The notes beneath the pieces were generated by a model. It saw only the letters and a list, made by a program, of their open reading frames with translations. It was not told the DNA's origin and searched no databases. Source: Apostichopus parvimensis (taxonomy: Eukaryota; Echinodermata; Holothuroidea; Aspidochirotida; Stichopodidae). Taken from it: DNA of 38,546 nucleotides. Location: NCBI GenBank assembly GCA_000934455.1, contig KN890870.1, forward strand, positions 391-38,936, in the 5' to 3' direction. A program made the position numbers and the translations under genes. This document shows positions 1-11,011 of this stretch, in pieces (within the stretch, counting starts at the first letter, position 1; the number at the start of each line of letters is the position of its first letter).

Positions 1-62
1 CCTCTCGCTAAAACAATGGTACTGCTACAGATAATTTACAAGCCAGAACAAAGTTCTCACCA

Positions 63-306
63 GTTGGCATTTTCCTGAATCGCAACGCATATCAGTGACT
101 GTATAGGCTTATGAGAGCAGCGCTCATATTTTTTCCGATAATAAGTAGTAATGCCGGGCCTGTGTTAGGTATGGAAATCATGCCCATTCTGGGCTGTCTT
201 TACCATGTTTTTACATTCTTAATTGTCTATTGGGCAGAAAAATGCAAGTGCCCACCTTTTCAATATTTTTTATTGGCAAACAGCAAATTCCACTGGCTTT
301 ATGCCA
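63..306 (+). repeat. Dispersed repeat, ACTGGC family, copy A
   Basis: This segment aligns by eye, with gaps, to 5748-6007. Shared blocks come in the same order: GGCATTTTCC followed by TGAAT; GAGCAGC; a GATA..TAAGT..AGTA..TGCC block; and a right end with GGCAAA, AGCAAA and CCACTGGC. The right end is a small hairpin, ACTGGC-loop-GCCAGT, at about 290-305. Two diverged copies 5.7 kb apart in one orientation indicate an old interspersed element, probably non-autonomous. No coding capacity is seen. The left end of this copy is unclear. Class is unknown; a MITE is possible because ACTGGC/GCCAGT recurs at both ends of the family. Confidence 0.5.
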
Positions 307-350
307 GTAGTAACTACTAATGGAATGAAACAGCCCAAATTTAGAGGCCT

Positions 351-1450
351 AATTACTGTACCTTGATCATCATCATACCAGCTATTGTACCACATGGCTA
401 CTAAGGTGTAACTTAAACACTATTTGTACTACTATCACGCTATTCATTGAAAGTGAGTCACACCTAATGTTAGAGATTAAACCTTCTTCTGAACCCCAAA
501 GCAAAGAAAACGTTCTCCTTGGGTAAATTTCTGAGAACCTGTAGTCAATGATGACTTGGCGAATGATGGTTGAGGTTATTGAAGAATTTTAGGGATTTGT
601 AATTAAAATGCAGAGCTTTTAGAATTCCCAAAGTCCCTATTTAGTCATATTTTGAATGACTTATGATATGATTGCCATGTGAACATTTTCTGTCACAGTC
701 AATATTCTTGAGTAGAGAGCTCTCTGCACATAGTCCTTGATGAAGAAAACAATATAAATACGAACAGGTTAAAAGTTAAATATTAACAGACTTTGTTGAA
801 AAAAAGCTGGGTTGAAAGAGATAGACACACACACACTGAAAGGAGATTTGGTAAAAGATTGAGTACAAGTTATACTTGGTAACTTTTGATAAATATACTG
901 TAGCCATACAGAGTCCTGGACAGGCTTAAAAGCAGATCTAACTATCAATTTTGAGTTATTACCATTCGGCTGCCAAGGTATTAAATTAACCTGTGGGTGG
1001 GTCTCTCTTCAGATGAAGAATGTGACTCACATGTTTACCCCCCAAAAATGCCACTTGAATCAAGTTCCCTGAGAACAAGACAAAATTAATCTGATACAGA
1101 TTTTTGTATTGTGCTACTGTGGAGAATACGATCAATCCTAAATTACATGCTGTAAATTATTCATATTTAGTCAATATTATGTGTTGAAATTATTATTTGT
1201 CTGTCATACATTTGTGGATTGAATATATAACTAAACCATCATGATTTGTTCACTACAAAAGAGGCCTCCTTTAAGTCACTGAATTATGGAGAAGTACTCT
1301 GCTGGCTTTCCTTTTAACCAGGCTCCTGTGTCTCTCAGCTACCAGCAGGATCAAAATATTTGTGCTAGAATGGCTAACACATAGTGTTGTTAATGGCTTG
1401 AACCCCAGTGGAGTAGAATATAGTACAATAGTATTGTGTATGCTGGTTTC
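351..1450. other. Unique AT-rich DNA, no gene seen
   Basis: No frame here has convincing coding character. The only simple structure noted is a short AC tract at about 825-836. Nothing else could be supported. Confidence 0.5.
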
Positions 1451-1487
1451 ATATACTGTACTGTACTGTACATATACTGTACTGTAC
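1451..1487. repeat. GTAC-rich short tandem repeat
   Basis: Two adjacent blocks both start ATATACTGTACTGTAC; the first has one extra CTGTA step. The repeated word is CTGTA. Open frames cross it on both strands and give low-complexity peptides rich in Tyr, Thr and Val, which are by-products of the repeat and not genes. Confidence 0.7.
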
Positions 1488-2601
1488 AAGCACAGTGTGT
1501 TTGTACATTACTTGTTATAGTAGAATTGATCTATAGTATATATAGCAATGCAACAGGGTTGTGGGCTATAGCTGTGTGTGGGTCACTGGTGGTATTTACA
1601 ATCAGTGTCTTCATAGTGTTGAATGAAGGGATTATTGTAAGCCTTAAGAACCAGCTATTGTTTGCAGATTTCTTTCTGGTTACACATTGTGTTGTTGTTG
1701 TCATGCAAAGCTCTTTTATTGTTGATAGTGGGTTCTAAGCAGGTTCACAGAGACAAGGCCACCACCTCTTCTAGCTCTGTTTTTTTCGTTCTCCTGTTTT
1801 TTTTGAACAGGTGTCTTTTTTCCAGGGGAAATATAAATTAAATGTTAACCATTCCAGAAAGGAAGGGGGGGGGGGGAGTTATGTGAATCAAATCTGGTAT
1901 TGACATTCATAGCGTGGAAATGGTAATGTATTCGAAAGAAAATGTTAGCGTCGTAGGATCAGGAAGTTGTTTTGCAACCGATATACGGTTGGTAAGGTAA
2001 TCCTTATCATGCCTACAGTTACTGTAGACACCGACTAGAACTCCTTGTGTTATCTTATCTGTGTTAATATCCAAATTGAGTGGAATTAGAGAAGTTGAGC
2101 TATGAAACAACAGTGTTTGGACTTTGGCCTAAACTTTACCTAAAGTAGAGAAGATGTGTACTTAAAAGAAATTTGCCGATCATTTCCCAATGGATGGCTA
2201 ATGTGGAAATTCAAAATTCAACCGATCAGGATAAATTGAATAACGGATATCATATCATTTCATAACATGCTCGGGAAGATTAAGATTATGGAATTTGTTA
2301 ATATAAATACCCTCAATTTTGTCATTTTCTCATACTGTTGTAATCAATCGCAGATAACCTCGTCCGTTGCCACACAAAATTGTCTAATCTTTTCTGTTAT
2401 TCACCATTCTCATATTAATGTCAGATCTTATCAGTTCTTCTCTGTTGCCTCTAGTTCCCTAATTTGTGACACACTTTCTACGAAGTGTTTCATTATGATC
2501 CATCCATCCATGTATGAATGAATCTGTCAGCCTTAAAGCTTTGCACTTTCTCAGAACAAGCCAGAAACATTAGCTAATTGTGTTAGCAAGGTCATAGGAT
2601 A
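1488..2601. other. AT-rich DNA with a G12 run, no gene seen
   Basis: The stretch holds a perfect run of 12 G at 1865-1876 preceded by GGAA. The open frame over about 1436-1738 begins inside the GTAC repeat and is hydrophobic throughout, as expected from T-rich sequence, so it is not called as a gene. Confidence 0.5.
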
Positions 2602-2622
2602 TGTGTGTGTGTGTGTGTGTGT
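2602..2622. repeat. (TG)n microsatellite
   Basis: An uninterrupted TG dinucleotide run of 21 bases, 10.5 units, in otherwise unique sequence. Confidence 0.95.
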
Positions 2623-3322
2623 TAGATTGATTTGGAAATATGGCATTAGAATCCCATTGTCTGCTGTTATTCATTCATATTAGCAGTCACCTCTTCTTAT
2701 ATGTTGTGAGGGACAATTGGAGAATCTGACTAACTTACTGGGTTGGAGAAAAGTAGATTCATGTTCTTACAACTCGGCTCCTTGAAAATTAATCAATTCA
2801 GGGATGGATTGAAACTTGTGTGAGAATTATTGATGATGATTCAATATAAATTCCAAATTCAAATTTAAAATTGAAATGATGTTACAGATGTGAAGCTGTA
2901 TACATCCTAAACCTACAATTTTAGGATATTTTTGAATAGATTATTTTGATATAATTTGAAGGATTTATTTGTACCTTAAATTTCCTAGGCTTAATATGAT
3001 GTAATTTTGTGTAATCCATCTTCCATAAAAAGGAGTCATAGACAATAAGAAATACATGCATGTACATACTATTACACGCATACATACTGTATATACACAC
3101 ATACATACTGTGAACACATACACACATATTATAAGCTATGTACAAATTAATTATGTCATGATTCATGACACGCTACCAAGAATTTATGTGCAGTGCTACA
3201 TTCCAAAGTTGGAATTCAATTACAGTATTTACTAATTTTGGTACCGTTTAATTCACAAATTGAATAAATATTGAAACTGAATAATGTATTTTTTACCATT
3301 GTTAAACTGTACCTATACTTAT
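2623..3322. other. AT-rich DNA with a CA/TA-rich patch
   Basis: Around 3055-3126 there is a patch of ACAC and CATACATACTGT words, with the last repeated twice about 20 bases apart. The minus-strand frame over it encodes a Cys/Tyr/Met-rich repeat peptide caused by the patch. No gene is supported. Confidence 0.5.
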
Positions 3323-3386
3323 AGGAGGGGAGGGGAAGAAGATGGCGGGGAGGAGGAAGATGGGAAGGGGAAGAGGAGGAAAAAAT
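3323..3386 (+). repeat. Polypurine tract
   Basis: Almost pure A/G on the plus strand (AGGAGGGG, GGAGGAGGAAGA type words), with only a T and a C interrupting the 64 bases. One of about ten such tracts in the window. Frames through it give Glu/Gly/Lys/Arg-rich peptides that should not be read as proteins. Confidence 0.8.
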
Positions 3387-5747
3387 CAAATCTGACATGG
3401 CTGTACTATCACTTGTTCATGCACTATATCCAACTGCACACTATAAAGTCATTGTGTGTAACACATGTCACATGGCTATTGCTGTATACCAAGTCAACGG
3501 CCCATTTACATAAAAAGTTGAAAACAGTTTGAGATAGTGTTATATATCATATTGCAGGAGAATTGATAATAAACATTTCCTCCAAAGGTTTGTATAGCCA
3601 TGACTTTATTGTTTCATCATATCAATGTGCATGTTGCCAACATTTAGGGATGATGGAATTCTCTACATTTCAATGTGGACATGGGTTCATTTTGCCATGT
3701 GGTCTTGTCATTAACTTCTATGATCATTGTCAGTTAGTGACATTGTTACATGCAGTTGAAACCTGTAATATATACACAGATGGAGGACAGCTGTAGATCG
3801 TCAAAGTTGGCAAAAGAAAAGCAGAGAGGTCTAGGTGTACAGACTTAACTTTTATTTACGTGGACACCAAAGGGACCACCAATACAATTGATATCCTTTG
3901 CTATAAAATTTGAATGCCTAACATTGTGATTGGATGATAAGATCAGCTGGTTTCAAAATGTTGATACATGTATGCATTAAAATACATGTAAGAACAATGT
4001 ATACAGTACAGCAATGTTACACAATCTGTGTATTCAATGTCTGCTTTAACATGCAGCAAGTATTATAACCTTTAATGTGTAAAATTAAAATAACCAGCAA
4101 ATGGAAGCTTTCATTAATTGAACAATATTGACAACAGTATTGACCAACTGTTTGTTCCATTCCCAGATATATCAGTGAATGCTACAAAAACTTTATAAAA
4201 ATAATGTTGTTACAATGAGAAGTATAGGAATAATATTTCAGTTAATAAACTTGATTTTAAGCTCTCGCAGTACTAACGAACCACTTGAAGCCCCCAAGTA
4301 CTCATGTGTTATTTAGACAATTCTGTACATATTTAGCAGCTGGTATGTTCATGTTTACAACATGCACACAGATACATATGCTCTTTAATGTTATATTTAT
4401 TACTACATGTTCTGTTTTCAAGTGCTACGATTGACATGAATTCAAACAAGCAGTTCATTCCAAAGTTCATATTTTAGATTTATTGAAGGGCAAGGATTCA
4501 TATCAGCAGTTTAAGATGGTTCCTACTAAGCTAGTATATATACTATCTGTACATAACTATATGTGTACCAAGACTATTAAACAGGAAGTTTTTGGTTCTG
4601 TATTGTACAACATCATTTGACTTCCTACTACAACAATTTATTGACATAAAGCTAGTTTATTGTGATTTTATTGTCACTGTACATTGTTCTTTCTGTACGT
4701 GGTATGTGTGGGCTCATCACCTATGGATACTTTTGTTTATGTGTGTGTGTGGATGCTTATGTGTGCCACACTGAATTGGATAGTTTGTGGGTCGTCCATA
4801 TATGTTGGTCTTTCTCATTTTTTGTATACAAAGAGCATGCTTGGTTACAAGTCCAACAAAATTAAGTGACTGACAATACTGTCAAAGATAAAAGATTTGT
4901 TACTGAAAAATTGAACTGGATCTCCTTCAAATTAAAGGCAAAGATAGTTATGCTTGCAAGGGGGAAAAAATTTACTTCTTTCTGAACTCCAGATAACCCT
5001 GTAAACTATATATACCCTATATATACTGTGTGGTGGTTTGGCATCAACCTTATTTCCAAGTAGGATGGAACCTGCGGAGTATTGCTGTTCAGCTTTTTTC
5101 TCACACACACACTTCATGGTTTGTTAAGTTCTTGCATGCTGTACATATAAATATATAAAGTAAACTCCACCCTGTTGTAATTTACTGACCTGCTTTCTGG
5201 ATGTAACTTTTGTTTGGCTAATACAGTTAGTTTGAACACCCTATTGTCCAGCTCCCCCTAGTAGTGGTTAGTTTACTTATATATCAAGTGTACACTCCAA
5301 TTCCCCATTGATTAGGTCAGCCAGTACCTAACTGCCTTGAATAGTGACTATTTGATTTTAGACCTTACTGTGTGTTAACTGCCATACCCACTTCTATTGT
5401 AAACTGTTTTGTGCTAGGTCATTGATTTTTTCTGGAATTGAATGGAAATTTGTTAAGGAGGAACCTTACCTCATAAACTTCTGATAATCTACAATGGCCT
5501 TTTATTATAGTACAGTAAACCTTTTCTCACAACAGACCACAGTTTGCTACTAGGATTAAAACCTGACTATACAGAGTGGACCTGTTTTCTCTTCACTGTG
5601 CAGACATCAGTGATCGTAAATAGAAATGGGTTTTTGCAATAGAAATGTCCTTGGCATAGAGACATCTGTGATACTCGTACTTAAAAGCACAGATCAATTT
5701 TTTTAACATCTCTAAAATTTCCAAACTTTTATCCGTTGGTCCAAAAA
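3387..5747. other. Long AT-rich stretch, no gene seen
   Basis: All three plus frames and all three minus frames are broken often by stops. Short frames near 4590-4870 overlap each other in different phases and are rich in Cys, Val and Tyr from TGTGTG-like sequence. Nothing recognisable. Confidence 0.5.
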
Positions 5748-6007
5748 ATGCCAGTGCTTAAAAAAGTCTCAACTGGCTAAATTTAAAGCAAAAAATTCTT
5801 ACAGGCATTTTCCCTGAATTACAAAACAGAGATCAGTTAATGTTGATGTGTTTTAGAGCAGCCCAGTAATATTTGTTGATAGTAAGTGCAGTAGTACATG
5901 CCAATTCTTTGATTGATGAATGTTAACCGTCAACAAGCAGAAAATTGTCAGACTTGTCATTTTTTTCCTTCTGGCAAATAGCAAAATCCACTGGCATTTA
6001 GCCAGTA
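5748..6007 (+). repeat. Dispersed repeat, ACTGGC family, copy B
   Basis: This is the fuller copy of the family also seen at 63-306. It starts ATGCCAGTGCTTAAAA, soon followed by ACTGGCTAAATTTAAA, and ends CCACTGGCATTTAGCCAGTA. The start and end therefore carry inverted forms of the same word (GCCAGT and ACTGGC), which may be remnants of terminal inverted repeats. The left part also matches 11555-11640. No open frame of note, so a non-autonomous element is most likely. Confidence 0.55.
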
Positions 6008-6260
6008 CTTTAAACCAATTCTAAGCCTGATTTATAACCCTTATTGTCAAGTGATTGTTCCATTAGCATGTGGGGGGTGGGATAGACATATTATTATTAT
6101 CCACATGTAGTGTTTTTAGGAAGTGGTTCTGACTGCTTACTATAACCAGCCATGTGAGAGTTAATAATTGGCCATCTGTGTAAACATGTTATCTTTAAGA
6201 TTGCAAGTATGCTTCCTATATATACACTGTACAGTAATATTGTATTCAACAATCCTGGTG

Positions 6261-6299
6261 TTACCATGGAAGTACTATTCTACCCTTCCATGGTGTAAC
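6261..6299. repeat. Short perfect-stem hairpin
   Basis: CCATGGAAG at 6264-6272 and CTTCCATGG at 6285-6293 form a 9-bp perfect inverted repeat with a 12-base loop. The outer flanks TTA and TGTAA pair partly. It could be the end of an old foldback element or a chance hairpin. Confidence 0.6.
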
Positions 6300-7551
6300 T
6301 ACATGCCTTATTTGCACACAATGTTGCTTGTGACCGAGGACAAAGTTCATTCCAGGGAGAGAAAGTCAAAGTGATTAACTTAATGATGTATGCAACAAGC
6401 AGATACATGTATCTTCTCTCATTAATACTTATACTGTAGGTCCCAAAACATGAATATTGTTTAAAGGAAAGGAAGGGGTGGGGGGTTGGGGGGGCCAACT
6501 CATTGCCTAGAAAGGAAATATTAAATGAAGTCTTTACGTTAAAGCCTTTAACCCAGTAATATTACTCTGTAACCATAGGATGTGTATTTGCTCAAGTATA
6601 TTAGTATAGTATATTATCGGAGTTACCTCTAGCTTTTACACACATTTGTACATATATATGTTAAAGACTTGACTGTCTTAGTTCCTTCAGCTATCTGTCA
6701 ACAATTCAGAGATCACAAGAAGTTGATTCCCTCCCCATTCCCCCTGCCCCCCCCAAATGTAAATTAAAAGAATACTGCTGCATCTTAGTTTGACATTGTT
6801 ACAATTGAATCATGTAAGTTTTCTGGTAATTCACATCAGAGTGCTTAATGTATGTTTAGAATTTGGACAATTTCGATAATTAGATTACGAATGATATATA
6901 TCATGCATAATTGGATAGTCAACCTTCAAAGCTGGATAATTTTAACTGGCAGAATGCCATATTCAACAAATTGCTCACTTCCTAGTTTATATACAGATCA
7001 AGCAAATATTTTTAATTATGTGGAAATTTGTTTTCATGACTTCAGTTAGGTAAATATATGAGCTAATCATAACTAGGAACTTGTCATGACTTACAAAATT
7101 GTGGTCTACTCAATAGTGATGTCATTGAAGTGAATGGAAACTTCAAAAATGAGCTTAATAAGGCCAGCAGTGCGTTTGAAGGTAAATGTATTCAGTGCTA
7201 CAGGAATTATAGCCTCGTTCACATTTGAGAATGCAAGGAGCATCAGGATCTTGCTTTCTCCCGTAGGGAGGTATTAAAGGTATGCTGTATTACCCCAAAT
7301 ATGCTAGATATTCAAAATATGGTCACCTTTGGTGAAAATTCTTGAACTGTTTCTATTACAACGTTCCAGTAAATTTTCCTCACTTAGACATTCAGTCATC
7401 TTGTGTGTTCCTTAAAAATGTCTGAGAACAATTTTGAAAGTAAAGACCTCCAGGAAAACTTCTAGCAATTATAGCGTGCTATAATTTGGGGCCTATACTG
7501 ACTACCTTTAAAGCTGACTCGAAACACAGAGCAACATTTAAGAACAGGTGG
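6300..7551. other. AT-rich DNA with G- and C-rich runs, no gene seen
   Basis: The stretch holds a G-rich patch at about 6471-6495 and a C-rich patch at about 6731-6756. Frames here are short. A block at about 7214-7241 (TGAGAATGCAAGGA, then CATCAGGATC) shares the word TGAGAATGCAAG with 7626-7640, hinting at one diffuse repeat spanning 7.2-7.66 kb. Confidence 0.45.
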
Positions 7552-7660
7552 TGGATCACAGGATCAGCGATGTTAGGGTCAGGATCCTCAAAAAAGGGAG
7601 ATCAAAATTGCTGGGTCTGATCCTGAGAATGCAAGCGATCCCTCTGAGAGTTGATCGTCC
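7552..7660. repeat. GATC-rich inverted-repeat cluster
   Basis: Seven GATC sites occur in roughly 105 bases. CAGGATCAG near 7559 and CTGATCCTG near 7618 form a 9-bp perfect inverted repeat, and CAGGATCCT lies between them. The density and symmetry fit a decayed foldback or MITE-like element. A frame open over 7548-7802 crosses it but resembles nothing and begins with no good start context. Confidence 0.5.
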
Positions 7661-7802
7661 TTCTAATGCTGTATCAGGTCCTACATGCTTACTGTCTTAT
7701 TTGAACAAGACTTTTGAAAACTTAAGTAAACAAAGTGTTTACAGGTTTGTTAAATTTTTTCTTTACCTGTCCAAGATGTTAGTTACCACAAGAATTGTGT
7801 AA

Positions 7803-8174
7803 AATGACATGCAAAACAGCAGCTTTAATAATTATTAAAGTTATTTTGTAAAATTTGTAGATTTTCTATTCAAATCATAAGAAGGTAGTAAACACACAGT
7901 TGGTTAATAATATGATAATGGATCTGTCAATAGCGTTAGCAATCCCATTGTTGCGAGTTTGTTTAATAACTGCTCGTTAGCAATGGAAAGTGCCAACAGA
8001 TGGTCGACCTTGGTTATTGTTCATCCAATTATCATGCAGGTGTCATTGGCTGAGCCAAGGTGGTATTTTTTTGGTGTCTCACAAAGGTTATAAACACAAT
8101 AGCTTGATATCTGTAGTATCACAAATTTATACTAGGTAGTGAAAGATTTTACAGTGAGCCACAAATAGTTTGTG
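7803..8174. other. AT-rich stretch, possible conserved non-coding DNA
   Basis: No coding frame. It contains several AACAATGG/CCATTGTT-like and ATTA words (about 7900-8040) of the kind bound by Sox and homeodomain proteins, but such words are common in AT-rich DNA, so this is only noted. Confidence 0.25.
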
Positions 8175-8182
8175 TTACGTCA
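8175..8182 (+). promoter_or_regulatory. CRE-like site TTACGTCA
   Basis: TTACGTCA is one base from the palindromic CREB/ATF site TGACGTCA. It lies in a short patch with more CpG than the surroundings. No transcription start or adjacent gene can be placed, so function is speculative. Confidence 0.2.
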
Positions 8183-8370
8183 CGAAGTGCGCTGAAATCC
8201 AGAACACAGCAGAAAATAGACTGGCACAGAATTTGGATCTTTGACCTAAATTAACTATTAATGTTGTATTCACTTACCGTAGTGGCGCACTGTACCAGTG
8301 TTACAATTCAACTTGAATCTTGTGTATTTACTTCAATCCTCTCTAACAGTACCTGTGTCCTATACATGTA

Positions 8371-8438
8371 CAGACTCCTATCTAGCCTAGCCTAATACTG
8401 GTAACAGACTCCTATCTAGCCTAGCCTAATACTGGTAA
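8371..8438 (+). repeat. 34-bp perfect tandem duplication
   Basis: Two identical 34-base units (8371-8404 and 8405-8438) begin CAGACTCCTATC and end CTAATACTGGTAA. Inside each is a smaller CTAGC-CTAGC direct repeat. The perfect identity implies a recent event relative to the other repeats here. Confidence 0.9.
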
Positions 8439-8480
8439 CATTCTATCACTGTACCTCCAATGTTACCAGTTTGTAGGCTA
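8422..8480. repeat. Inverted repeat next to the 34-bp duplication
   Basis: The end of the second 34-bp unit, 8422-8440 (ending ACTGGTAACA), is mirrored by 8461-8480 (starting TGTTACCAGT and ending TAGGCTA), with a 20-base spacer. Ten bases pair perfectly and the rest with a small mismatch. The outer words ACTCCTAT (left) and ATAGGAGAC (about 8508-8516) may extend the stem imperfectly. Confidence 0.75.
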
Positions 8481-8733
8481 ATGTAGTTCGATGAGCGTAT
8501 GTTTGTATAGGAGACGACAGGCGAGTGTTGTAATTTCCTAAATATATCCTAACCAGCGAGTTTCGGGCATCTGTGGTCTACTAGGGTCCGAGTGACTTTC
8601 AAAGAGTTAACTATTTACAAATCCTGTCACTAGTGATGGTTTTAACAAAACTACAGTATTAAATGTTTCCTGAAAGGTAATGAGGGCACTATTGAAGAAA
8701 CTAGCATGCACAGACACTGGATGTGTGACCTGA

Positions 8734-8961
8734 TTACTTCACTTCGGCTTCGGCTTTGAGTACAACGTCTCTGTATACTGCTGTGTTGGACGAATCTAAA
8801 CCGAATCTAAACTTTACCAACTTTGCGATCTGCATTATAGTCATCGCCGACTTTGAAACCCACGTTCCCCCCTCACAATTTTGCAAAGTAGGTAAGAGTG
8901 ACTCCATAGCTTTTCCTTTCTGGAAACCAAAAATTACTCGTGGGAAACTGAAATTGCCCAC
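8734..8961 (-). CDS. Weak coding candidate, open on both strands
   Basis: The minus strand is open for about 75 codons and reads as mixed-composition protein ending ...LKAEAEVK and a TAA stop. There is no ATG at the 5' end of the frame; the first ATG is at the Met of AMESLLPT. A possible acceptor (minus strand AATTTCAG) lies just inside the 5' end, so this could be a terminal exon. The plus strand is also open over 8756-8977 and contains a good donor-like TAG|GTAAGAGT at about 8891, so the strand is not certain. CpG is somewhat higher here than nearby. No family is recognised. It may well be chance. Confidence 0.15.
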   Translation of the reverse strand: MGNFSFPRVIFGFQKGKAMESLLPTLQNCEGGTWVSKSAMTIMQIAKLVKFRFGLDSSNTAVYRDVVLKAEAEVK

Positions 8962-9441
8962 TGATACAACTCTTTAAGTTTGTTTGGCAACTTATATACA
9001 ATTCTACTCAATAACAGGATAATGTCACCACTTATTATAGATTGAGAACTTTTTGATTCCTTGCCTAAGGAAACAGGTATCTAAGGGACCTTGATATGTT
9101 TTGTATGTTATGTTTGTTTGTGTGTGGCAAAGAATCACTGTGTCTTTAGTTTTTTCACCATGTAAACATTTAATGGTTCCTAAAATTTGAAATAGCTGTA
9201 CAAATTTATCATTAATGTAGGGCTCCAATCTTTGTAGTTCCTTTTTCAAATTTCATTTTCAAGTTTCAATTTGATTTATTCCAGACCTTATATCATTCCT
9301 TACAAGTGACTTCAGACTACTGATGTAATTCTGCGTTCCTTTTCACTACTTCACGTTGCGTTGTTTTTAAACCTCCTGAACATATCAATTTTTTCTCATC
9401 AGACTCAGTAAGTCTAGCGAGGAGTTGCCATCAATTTAAAA
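8962..9441. other. AT-rich stretch, no gene seen
   Basis: Only short frames; nothing recognised. Confidence 0.5.
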
Positions 9442-9461
9442 TTTTTTTTTTTTTTTTTTTT
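9442..9461. repeat. T20 homopolymer
   Basis: Twenty T in a row. Read on the minus strand it is A20, which could be the poly(A) tail of a retroposed copy whose body would lie at higher coordinates, but no recognisable retroposed body was seen. Confidence 0.85.
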
Positions 9462-10103
9462 ATTCTTCCCATCCATAATAGTTGGATGGTCTTTGGAGTT
9501 TGTAATGTATGTTCACATATATTGTCAAACATAGGATTACAATGTTATAATAACTCTGAATAGGATTGTGCTCCAACATTATTGATCTAACCTTGAGATA
9601 AGAGCATGGAATGTTTTCTTGCCCTGGGAGTTTACATCAAGTTAGCCTTGCACAGTGAAGAAGGAGACTACTACTTCATTGTGGTGGATGAATCAGTGGT
9701 TCAGTGACTGCAAAGGATCCAGTTTCTGTATGTGTGGAAGAAAAGAAAAGAAAACAGCTTGGGCTGTTCAGGAAGGTCATGGTTTCAGGGAAAAAATAGA
9801 AGAAACAGGCATGCATGGTTGGTTATTAGTCATAAACAATTCAAGGATCATGATCATTATGGTAGAGGATAAAATTAACTCTTCATGTTAATTTCAAGAA
9901 GTGGAAAGCCAATGAAGATGTGAGATTCCTAATTTGGTAAAGACATATGCGTACGCGTAACACTCCATCATTTCTGATATTTGATTTTGAAGATAGTTAT
10001 CACTTATCAGCATTGCTTTCAGATAAAGAAGAAGAAAGAAATTTGTGGAGGAAATTTAGCAAGCTAAACTTATGGCAGTGTCAGTACTTAATTGGACAAC
10101 ATT
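9462..10103. other. Stretch before the gap, no gene recognised
   Basis: Two short plus-strand frames (about 9655-9891 and 9947 up to the gap) are Lys/Glu-rich. Neither resembles a known family, and the second runs into the gap. Confidence 0.35.
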
Positions 10104-10153
10104 NNNNNNNNNNNNNNNNNNNNNNNNNNNNNNNNNNNNNNNNNNNNNNNNNN
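10104..10153. other. Assembly gap (50 N)
   Basis: Fifty N, immediately followed by ten G (10154-10163). The round size suggests a placeholder, not a measured length, and the adjoining G run suggests that the assembly or reads broke at a homopolymer or G-rich tract. Confidence 0.98.
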
Positions 10154-10163
10154 GGGGGGGGGG

Positions 10164-10800
10164 AGAGCTGAATCCACTTGGTACCGTAGGGCCATTACCT
10201 TTGCTGTAAAGTAGCTCTGGCATTGAATAGTGAAAATTAGATGACCTATTTCACTTTTGTTACTGCCTTTTACATATGATGATCAGTGATGCAAGAGGAC
10301 AGGGTCACCAAGGAGCTTGTTAAAACATCACGTTTTACCACTAGCATTCAATAAAGTATCAGAACAATAAGAAACTGTACAGAATTAAAATGACTGGCTT
10401 AAGCAACAACCAAACAGGATTTAGCATTACCGCTCAGAAAACTTTGAATTTGATGCTACACACCCAGGTAGTTTTTCAATTTGAAGTTATACCACTTTGA
10501 TGAGACCCCGAGTGTTTCTTTGGATGACTAATGCACCTTCTTCAAATTGTGAAGACATGTTAGTGGCAGCACTATAAAATGGAAGACTCTTCTCGACTAC
10601 ATTTTAATAATGGCCTACAGCCCAGTTCGTCTCTGGTGTCTCTGGTGTCTTGAAAACAGAAAAAAAGAAATTTGCTCATTATTCAAAACTCTTGACAAAT
10701 TATACACAAAAAAGCTGGAAGGGTCAAATTGATGGTGAAACTTACAGTGTGCAATTCTGAGATTGTAAAGATGATGATATTCAATTTGCTGGATGATGTT
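10164..10800. other. AT-rich stretch, no gene seen
   Basis: Frequent stops in all frames. TCTCTGGTGT is repeated twice in tandem near 10630-10650. Otherwise nothing. Confidence 0.45.
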
Positions 10801-10823
10801 TGATGATGATGATGATGATGATG
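10801..10823. repeat. (TGA)n microsatellite
   Basis: Over seven perfect TGA/GAT units, with interrupted GATGAT words just upstream (10770-10800). Confidence 0.95.
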
Positions 10824-11011
10824 ACTGAAAAACGTCTGCGATCGAGTAGCACTCACTGATGCTCTAACGCTGCCGCTGTTGCTGTCCCTCGCTGTAAAAG
10901 GAAGCTAGCTTCAAGGCTGAATATCTGTAAGAGCAGGAAGAAACCCTGGTTATGTTAGGAGGATGATGATGAGTCAGAAGCTGCATTATTGAAGCCTCTA
11001 CTTCTTGTGAG

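Noticed and set aside
1436-1738. 100-codon hydrophobic plus-strand frame, possible membrane protein
   Set aside because: It starts in the GTAC repeat, and the hydrophobicity follows from T-rich DNA. The opposite frame over the repeat is also open.
9442-9461. T20 as the poly(A) tail of a processed pseudogene
   Set aside because: No open or decayed coding body is recognisable at higher coordinates, and no flanking duplication was seen.
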